A DNA stretch of 40,858 nt, taken from the NCBI GenBank assembly GCA_029244985.1, contig JAQWQD010000029.1:1-40858 (forward strand), given 5' to 3'. Below are positions 35,034-40,858 of the stretch, in pieces. Under the pieces are notes generated by a model that worked only from the letters and a program-made list of their open reading frames with translations, did no database searches and was not told where the DNA came from. Position 1 is the stretch's first letter, and each line of letters begins with the position of its first letter. This DNA comes from Gammaproteobacteria bacterium. Its GTDB lineage: Bacteria; Pseudomonadota; Gammaproteobacteria; Pseudomonadales; Pseudohongiellaceae. The translations under genes were made by a program, and so were the position numbers.

Positions 35034-36161
35034 TTGAACAATAAGGCTCTGTTACTATCAGCCTATGATGCCAGAAGCCATAAACTCTGGCGCCAAAGAG
35101 TTGTATCTATGTTTCCCGAAATTCATTGGAAGCAACTAGCATTGCCCCCGCGCAACTTTAGTTGGCGCATACGCAGCAATAGCTTGTATTGGGCCTCATA
35201 TAATCGAAATGAAATATGCGCCGACTATGATTTCTTACTAGCAACATCGATGACGGATTTAAGCAGTTTGCGTGGATTAGTTCCACAATTATCTAGAGTG
35301 CCTACAATCGTCTATTTTCATGAAAATCAGTTTGCTTATCCGAGCAATAAACAACAAGAAGAAAGCAGGAAGACTATAAATATTGAACCCTTATTAGTTC
35401 CAATTTATACAGCTTTATGCGCAGACAAAATTGTCTTTAATACTATCTTCAATAAATCGACTTTTATTGAAGGTGCCATGAATCTTTTCAATATTTTACC
35501 GGACAAATTCCCATCTTCAATTATCGAAAAACTGGAAAGTGCCGTGGTAGTGCCGGTCCCGATTGAAGCCCTCCAAACACAAACCATGACAACAATTCCC
35601 TCAGAATTATTAGAGGTTGTTTGGAATCATCGCTGGGAATTTGACAAAGGACCAGAGTTATTGTTAGCTATTGTAGAGTTGGCAATTAAACAAAGTTCGC
35701 CTATTCGATTTCATATTGTCGGCGAAAAATTTCGCCAACGGCCTCCAGCATTCGATCAAATAGAAAGTTTATTAAGCAAACACACAAACAGTCTAGCCAT
35801 AGAAGCGGGTGCCTACGGATACATAGAAGAAGAACGAGAATATTATGATCTACTTGCTCGCTGCGACGTAATCTTATCCACTGCGATGCATGACTTTCAG
35901 GGACTGGCACTCCAGGAAGCCTGTCTTGCCGGCTGCACCCCCCTCGCCCCCAACGATCTCGCCTACCCCGAATATCTGCCTACAAATTTTCTTTACGACA
36001 ATGAGCTAAATACCGTTGATACAGCTCAGCGAGTCATGCAACGGCTAAAACACCTCCTGGCTTTAAAACAAGACAAAAGAGCGCTTCCTAAAACAGACCT
36101 AAAAAGGTTTACCAAGGAAGGGTTGCGCACCGCATACTCTGAACTTTTTAGTTTTGACTAA
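35034..36161 (+). CDS. DUF3524 / GTDC1-like glycosyltransferase (tRNA-queuosine alpha-mannosyltransferase homologue)
   Basis: 375 aa. The N-terminal DUF3524 domain starts LLLSAYDARSHKLWRQRV and has PTIVYFHENQFAYP (H96). The C-terminal GT4-like domain begins with W197-NHRWEFDKGPELLL and ends with DVILSTAMHDFQGLALQEACLAGCTPLAP, the nucleotide-sugar E-x7-E-like region. The vertebrate homologue mannosylates queuosine in tRNA-Asp; the bacterial function is inferred. Start is TTG, since an in-frame TAA lies three codons upstream and the protein begins at the conserved LLLSAYDA. A nine-codon out-of-frame ATG unit (35014-35043) overlaps the start. Its stop overlaps that of the convergent MltD gene. 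Confidence 0.85.
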   Translation: MNNKALLLSAYDARSHKLWRQRVVSMFPEIHWKQLALPPRNFSWRIRSNSLYWASYNRNEICADYDFLLATSMTDLSSLRGLVPQLSRVPTIVYFHENQFAYPSNKQQEESRKTINIEPLLVPIYTALCADKIVFNTIFNKSTFIEGAMNLFNILPDKFPSSIIEKLESAVVVPVPIEALQTQTMTTIPSELLEVVWNHRWEFDKGPELLLAIVELAIKQSSPIRFHIVGEKFRQRPPAFDQIESLLSKHTNSLAIEAGAYGYIEEEREYYDLLARCDVILSTAMHDFQGLALQEACLAGCTPLAPNDLAYPEYLPTNFLYDNELNTVDTAQRVMQRLKHLLALKQDKRALPKTDLKRFTKEGLRTAYSELFSFD

Positions 36162-38479
36162 TTAACTTGCTCTAAAACAGGGAATACAATTTCTTGGTCG
36201 ATTTGAATCCGATTAAAATCTAGCCCTGGATTATACTGACGCAACAACCACACAGGCGTGGAATATTGAGTTCTAGCAATACCACCAATATTGTCACCAG
36301 ATTGCACACGATAAGTCTCAACATTTTGAATCCGGTAGTTACTAAAGAATTCCTGCTGCAGAGTCGAGTGATATGCTCGGCGCCCCAACTCGAACTCCGA
36401 GATATTTACGCGGGAGAAATCAAGTATCAGTCGGTCACCAATGATTACAGGATCTCTAAAAGCCATATCGTTCAGACGACGCAAGTCCCAAGCCCGAACT
36501 CCTAGCCAGTCTGCGTAGTGGCCAAGAGTTTCAGAAGCTTGAATTTCTACTGAGTTGTTACTGGCCACAGTGTAATCTGAAGGGTCGGCAGAAAGAGCTT
36601 CGGTTAACTGCTCATTACTCTCACTAACATCCAGTATTGGATCCAATGCAATCGCAATTTCTTCGTCTAGGGTTACTGGCATTTCTAGTTCTTGATTGTC
36701 TGGAAGCACTGCCGCTGGAGGAAGAACTTCTTCAGTTGTCGCATTAAGCGCTAGCTGTGTTGACTCATTAGTGGAATTCGTGACTTCTACCTCGCTTGTT
36801 GTTTCTTCAACACCAGGCGGCGGGAACAGGCCTTCAGAGACTGACTCACTTGCATCATCGGAATTTTGTACCTGAGTCGCCAGAACCGGCGCCGTTCTGG
36901 CTTCGGTTGTGACAATTTGCTCAGCGGCAAGACCAAACCCAGGCAATCGTATCTGTTGTCCTGGATAAATCCTGTTTCGGTCCTGAATACCGTTCAGATT
37001 AAGTAATTCAGCTTCGGTTACACCATAACGAGCAGCTATGAGGGAAACCGTGTCACCTCTAAGTACCGTATATTCTCCATCTTCTGGAGGACTTCCACCT
37101 GCTTGTTCAATTAATTGTTGAGCACTGATGTGCTCTTGAGGCAGCAGGAGGCGCTGTCCTATCGAAATTCGATGACGGCTAGGCAATTGGTTTAGTGACA
37201 CCAATCTATTCACAGAAGTGTTAAACCTGCTCGCTATCACAGAGAGGCTATCGCCTCGCTCAACAACATAGGCAACATCAGGAGTCTGCATTGCAAACTT
37301 AAAATCGTCAGGGATTCTGGCTAACAAATTGCCTGGCGATACCGCAGTTTCACGTACTTTTATGGTATAGCCACGGGGAATTCTCTTGTTGCCTTCCCAT
37401 ACTGCCGGCCGGAGAGCTCGATTATCTGCCTGTAATTGCTCGAGGCTAATACCGACAGAACGAGCAAACACTTCCGCATCGATAAAAGCATCGGTTTTCA
37501 CTTCATAAAAACTTGGTGCTTGATCTAGGCGAATATCGCCAAAATAACTTTGAGCATTATTCTCGACGTGAATTACAGCAAGAAACTGCACATAAAAATT
37601 GCGAGATGCAAAGCCAAATGCTCGACCTCGATAATTGGCGATTATTTTTTCAATATCTTGAGTTCCAGTTTGACGGACTGCACGGGATATTCCACCCGCA
37701 CCATGATTGTAGGCAGTAAGGGCTAGAGGCCAAGTCCCCAATACTGAATAGTTATATTCCAATAGGCTCATTGCTGCGCCTGCAGAGGTATAAGGGTCCA
37801 TCCGCTCGTCAACAATATGGTCAATACGCATAAAGCGTTTACCTGTAAGCCTTGTGAATTGCCACATCCCTGCAGCCGACGCGCTAGAATAAGCGCCTGG
37901 GTTAAAAGAAGATTCGACGTGGGGTAGAACACCTAGCTCAAGCGGCAGATTCTTCTCCCGTGTCACTTGGTTAATATGGGCACGATAGGCCCCCGATCTT
38001 CTAAGCCCGCCTAGAAATCGGTCGGATTGCCCCAATTGCCAACGGACATTATTAGCAGCCGTGCGCAAAGTTTCATTACTGACGTCTGCCGGCCATAAAT
38101 CGAGGACCTCCTGTTGATTTCGTGACAAGTCACTTCGCTTGCCACCCGCCAGAACTCGGAGGTCTTCTTGAATTTGCGAGCGCTCTCGCTCTATGATTCG
38201 TCTATCCAAATCCAAAGCAGTATATATAACCGAAAGGTTTTGAGAGTCATGAAGAAACCCACTTCGAGTATCAACCTCGGTATAAACTTTTATCCAAAAG
38301 TCTATCGCTGGCCTGAGCTCCGGTGGTTGTGGAAATAGATCCGGGGGCTGCGCCTGCAGCGAGATGCCCAGCAAGCAACTCACACTCAAGACCATCATCT
38401 TCAGCCAAAAAACTCTTAATTCCTCAATCAAGGCAAACTTCCTAAGCACTATCTGTTTTTGCTCCGTAATCCAAGCCAT
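36158..38479 (-). CDS. mltD: Lytic transglycosylase, MltD type, with LysM repeats
   Basis: 773 aa. A signal sequence (MMVLSVSCLLGISLQA) is followed by an SLT goose-lysozyme-like domain with catalytic E189 in LPHVESSFNPGAYS, AAGMWQFTRLTGKRF and ALTAYNHG. Four LysM-like repeats follow: YVVERGDSLSVIASRFN, YTVLRGDTVSLIAARYG, a diverged third (YTVASNNSVEI) and YRVQSGDNIGGIARTQY. An acidic, Thr/Ser/Glu-rich linker lies between repeats 2 and 3. It cleaves peptidoglycan glycan strands in the periplasm. The ATG at 38479 gives a 27-residue extension before the signal; an in-frame TTG at 38431 with AGGAAG upstream may be the real start. A classical lipobox is not evident. Confidence 0.93.
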   Translation of the reverse strand: MAWITEQKQIVLRKFALIEELRVFWLKMMVLSVSCLLGISLQAQPPDLFPQPPELRPAIDFWIKVYTEVDTRSGFLHDSQNLSVIYTALDLDRRIIERERSQIQEDLRVLAGGKRSDLSRNQQEVLDLWPADVSNETLRTAANNVRWQLGQSDRFLGGLRRSGAYRAHINQVTREKNLPLELGVLPHVESSFNPGAYSSASAAGMWQFTRLTGKRFMRIDHIVDERMDPYTSAGAAMSLLEYNYSVLGTWPLALTAYNHGAGGISRAVRQTGTQDIEKIIANYRGRAFGFASRNFYVQFLAVIHVENNAQSYFGDIRLDQAPSFYEVKTDAFIDAEVFARSVGISLEQLQADNRALRPAVWEGNKRIPRGYTIKVRETAVSPGNLLARIPDDFKFAMQTPDVAYVVERGDSLSVIASRFNTSVNRLVSLNQLPSRHRISIGQRLLLPQEHISAQQLIEQAGGSPPEDGEYTVLRGDTVSLIAARYGVTEAELLNLNGIQDRNRIYPGQQIRLPGFGLAAEQIVTTEARTAPVLATQVQNSDDASESVSEGLFPPPGVEETTSEVEVTNSTNESTQLALNATTEEVLPPAAVLPDNQELEMPVTLDEEIAIALDPILDVSESNEQLTEALSADPSDYTVASNNSVEIQASETLGHYADWLGVRAWDLRRLNDMAFRDPVIIGDRLILDFSRVNISEFELGRRAYHSTLQQEFFSNYRIQNVETYRVQSGDNIGGIARTQYSTPVWLLRQYNPGLDFNRIQIDQEIVFPVLEQVN

Positions 38480-38610
38480 TGAAAAACACTGCTTTTTACC
38501 GTGTTAAAACATAGCAAGTATAGACAAACACGCCAAGCAGAGAATTCATCGACAAAACACTTGTGATCTTTCTGATTCTATCGCTTAGAGACAGTCAAAC
38601 TTTACTGAAA

Positions 38611-38647
38611 GCAAGTATCCAAAAAGTTATAGATACCTGAAACTTGC
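38611..38647 (-). terminator. Imperfect hairpin just after secF, possible terminator
   Basis: GCAAGT pairs with ACTTGC, and ATC with GAT inside, separated by a bulge. It lies eight bases beyond the secF stop on the minus strand and is followed by TTTC. The T-run is short. Confidence 0.3.
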
Positions 38648-38654
38648 GGGGTTG

Positions 38655-39605
38655 CTAAGGCATGCCGTCGAGATCGGCACCCTCTTTCACTGGAATCATC
38701 AAATCTTCTCTAGTTACATTCATATAGAGAATGACATTCGAGGCGACATAAATTGACGAATAGGTGCCTATGACCACACCGATAATTAACGCAACTGCAA
38801 AACCTTGCGTGGTCTCTCCACCAATAAACAGTACGGAGAAAAGCACCAACAAAGTCGTGAATGAGGTAATTATGGTTCGGCTTAACGTCTGATTAAGAGA
38901 GGTGTTAACCATCTCTATCGGACTGCCCTTGCGCATTCGGCGGAAATTTTCTCTTATGCGATCGGAAACCACTATCGTATCATTCAAGGAATAACCAATG
39001 ATTGCCAACATAGCTGCTAAGGTATTCAGATTGAATTCGATTCCAAATATGGAAAAAATACCAAGAGTGATGATTACATCGTGAGCTAAAGCAACAACAG
39101 CACCAACCGAGAATTTAAACTGGAAGCGCACAGCGATGTAGACCATGATAATGCCTAGCGCCACCAACATGCCCAAACCTCCCTGCTCCGCCAATTCTTC
39201 GCCGACTTTCGCGCTCACATAATCTGAACCGAGCAAGGTAACATCACTCGAGCTTCCAGCACTCAACAATGCTGCAATCGTTTCTCCAACTTCAGCAGCC
39301 TGCTCGGCTTGATTGACCACTTCAACACTTTCATCAACTGGCAGGATCACACGAATTTCACGATCCGACCCAAAACTAACGACCACTGCATCTTCATAGC
39401 CATTATTAATTAATGAAGAATTGACTTCGCCCAATACCACTGTATCTGAGTAACCTAAACGGACAGAAGTACCACTGGTGAAATCAAGACCAAATTGCAA
39501 GGAGTTAAAGAATAAAGCGAGAATTGAAACGATAACGAGTGCTATAGAAATTACTGAAGCAATCTTTCTCACACCCATAAAATCTATATTTGAAGGTAAT
39601 TGCAT
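38655..39605 (-). CDS. secF: Protein translocase subunit SecF
   Basis: 316 aa, normal length. Six membrane helices; first helix region IDFMGVRKIASVISIALVIVS, then the periplasmic domain beginning FGLDFTSGTSVRLGY (the D-G-G/S-T motif). The conserved TM4/5 signature is NTLAAMLAIIGYSLNDTIVVSDRIREN. SecDF uses the proton motive force to help pull proteins out of SecYEG. It starts 17 bases after secD and is co-transcribed with it. Confidence 0.97.
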   Translation of the reverse strand: MQLPSNIDFMGVRKIASVISIALVIVSILALFFNSLQFGLDFTSGTSVRLGYSDTVVLGEVNSSLINNGYEDAVVVSFGSDREIRVILPVDESVEVVNQAEQAAEVGETIAALLSAGSSSDVTLLGSDYVSAKVGEELAEQGGLGMLVALGIIMVYIAVRFQFKFSVGAVVALAHDVIITLGIFSIFGIEFNLNTLAAMLAIIGYSLNDTIVVSDRIRENFRRMRKGSPIEMVNTSLNQTLSRTIITSFTTLLVLFSVLFIGGETTQGFAVALIIGVVIGTYSSIYVASNVILYMNVTREDLMIPVKEGADLDGMP

Positions 39606-39622
39606 AGTGCCAATCAGATCCT

Positions 39623-40858
39623 CTAAGCCGCCTTAATGCCTGGTTTATCAGGCATCCTGTACTTCCCAATTGAGAGTTGTTGTACGGAACGACCCCCGTA
39701 AATCAAATTGACCAATGCCCGCGTACCGACAATGGCTGTAAACATTGAAGTTATAATGCCAATCATCAAAGTAACCGCGAACCCTTTAACTGGACCGGTA
39801 CCAATCGTAAAGAGCACTAGCGCAACGAGGAAGGTAGTCAGATTAGCATCAAGAATGGTAGTAAAGGCGCGGTCATATCCAGCATCTATCGCTTGCTGTG
39901 GCGACATGCCATTACTTAATTCTTCCCTTATACGCGTGAATATCAAAACGTTCGCGTCCACCGCCATACCCACAGTCAATACGATACCAACAATTCCTGG
40001 GAGTGTGAGAGTGGCAGGAATAACAGAAGACATGACCGCAAAAATAAGCAAGATGTTCATAATGAGAGCAGCATTTGCAGCCATGCCGAACACACGGTAG
40101 TAGAACAACATAAATACGAGAACAAGCACCGAAGCTACTAATACTCCGTTAAAGCCTGCCTCCAAATTTTCCCGCCCCATTGTTGGTCCAATCACGCTCT
40201 GCTCAACAATAGTCATTGGCGCCGCCAAAGATCCAGAGCGAATTAATTCCGACAAATCATTTGCTTCTCTAGCATTTAGTCCAGTTATAACGAATGTTCT
40301 TGGTAGCGCAGTAATGATAGTTGCATGACTGATCAATCGTTTGTCTTCATAAAATTCAACATCTTCTATCTCATTACCATCTTCATCCAGGGTAGTGATA
40401 GTACGTGATTTCGTTTCACTCAACAGAATGTCCATCATTCGGCCGACATTGTCCCGAGTTACGCGATTAATTTGATTGCCGCCCTGGGCATCAAGATTTA
40501 TCTGAACCTGAGGTAATCCATTCTGGTCCAGTGTAGAACGGACATTGCTAATACGGTCACCCTGCAGTATTACCTCATTATCAACGTCTATTAGCTGTCC
40601 TTGGTATTCATAACTCTCATAAGAAACCGCAGAAGCCCCTGGCTCAGCCTCCAAATGAAACTCTAAGGTCGCAATACGCTGTAAAAAACGAATGGCTTGA
40701 GCTGGATCCTGAATGCCAGGCAATTCTACGACAATTCTGTCTGCCCCTTGTTGTTGTACTGTTGGTTCTGCTACGCCGAGGGAATCAACACGATTCATTA
40801 TTGTGGTGCGATTGGCTTGCAAAGTATCCCGTTCTACCTGCAATGCGACTTCAGCTGG
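39623..40858 (-). CDS. secD: Protein translocase subunit SecD, C-terminal part, 5' truncated by window edge
   Basis: The frame is open to the right edge, so about 411 codons of the 3' part are present. The P1 periplasmic part includes VDSLGVAEPTVQQQGADRIVVELPGI, typical of SecD. The membrane part has GFNGVLVASVLVLVFMLFYY, GIVLTVGMAVDANVLIFTRIREEL (D-x-N motif important for proton transport) and FAVTLMIGIITSMFTAI. It is followed by secF. yajC and tgt, which often precede secD, would lie beyond the edge. Confidence 0.97.
   Translation of the reverse strand, partial: PAEVALQVERDTLQANRTTIMNRVDSLGVAEPTVQQQGADRIVVELPGIQDPAQAIRFLQRIATLEFHLEAEPGASAVSYESYEYQGQLIDVDNEVILQGDRISNVRSTLDQNGLPQVQINLDAQGGNQINRVTRDNVGRMMDILLSETKSRTITTLDEDGNEIEDVEFYEDKRLISHATIITALPRTFVITGLNAREANDLSELIRSGSLAAPMTIVEQSVIGPTMGRENLEAGFNGVLVASVLVLVFMLFYYRVFGMAANAALIMNILLIFAVMSSVIPATLTLPGIVGIVLTVGMAVDANVLIFTRIREELSNGMSPQQAIDAGYDRAFTTILDANLTTFLVALVLFTIGTGPVKGFAVTLMIGIITSMFTAIVGTRALVNLIYGGRSVQQLSIGKYRMPDKPGIKAA

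Overview
The window reads as a chromosomal segment of a free-living, probably marine, Gammaproteobacterium. Base composition is moderate (about mid-40s % GC by eye). Genes are dense, and the mix fits that group: secDF, a RegB/RegA-type two-component pair, an RND pump, MltD, a DUF3524 tRNA-queuosine mannosyltransferase homologue, and many short-chain dehydrogenase and acyl-CoA genes. I cannot place it to genus. I see no tRNA or rRNA gene, insertion sequence, prophage, CRISPR array or attachment site.

Left part (1-10.3 kb): the 3' end of an ammonium transporter faces a hotdog thioesterase across a shared terminator. Then come a secreted beta-lactamase-fold serine hydrolase, a secreted metallo-beta-lactamase-fold hydrolase and a secreted PEBP-family protein. 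Next is an acyl-CoA synthetase lying directly behind an unusual methyltransferase-like/GNAT two-domain protein, and then a redox-type regB-regA pair on the other strand.

Middle-left (10.3-17.5 kb): an SDR oxidoreductase, a 361-base intergenic region with a nested inverted repeat and a terminator, an RND adaptor and permease, and a CNNM/DUF21-CBS membrane protein. A 586-base gene-free region follows, with several hairpins.

Centre (17.5-32.2 kb): the outstanding feature. Eight consecutive minus-strand genes, with mostly overlapping or abutting ends, run in transcription order: DUF4175 coiled-coil membrane protein; membrane vWA/GATase-like protein; secreted caspase/legumain-fold protein whose catalytic Cys appears to be Ser; secreted TPR protein with a gluzincin (HExxH...E) domain; secreted DUF4159 protein; MoxR AAA+ ATPase; DUF58 vWA-like protein; BatA-like membrane vWA protein. 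The layout implies a MoxR chaperone acting on MIDAS-containing proteins at the membrane, coupled to periplasmic TPR, protease-like and DUF4159 partners. The families are known and such clusters occur elsewhere, but I know of no established function for this arrangement. It is the best candidate here for an undescribed system.

Right part (32.2-40.9 kb): a NUDIX hydrolase, an MFE-2-like SDR, a glutathione S-transferase, the DUF3524 glycosyltransferase, an MltD-type lytic transglycosylase with LysM repeats, and secF plus the 3' part of secD, which runs off the right edge.
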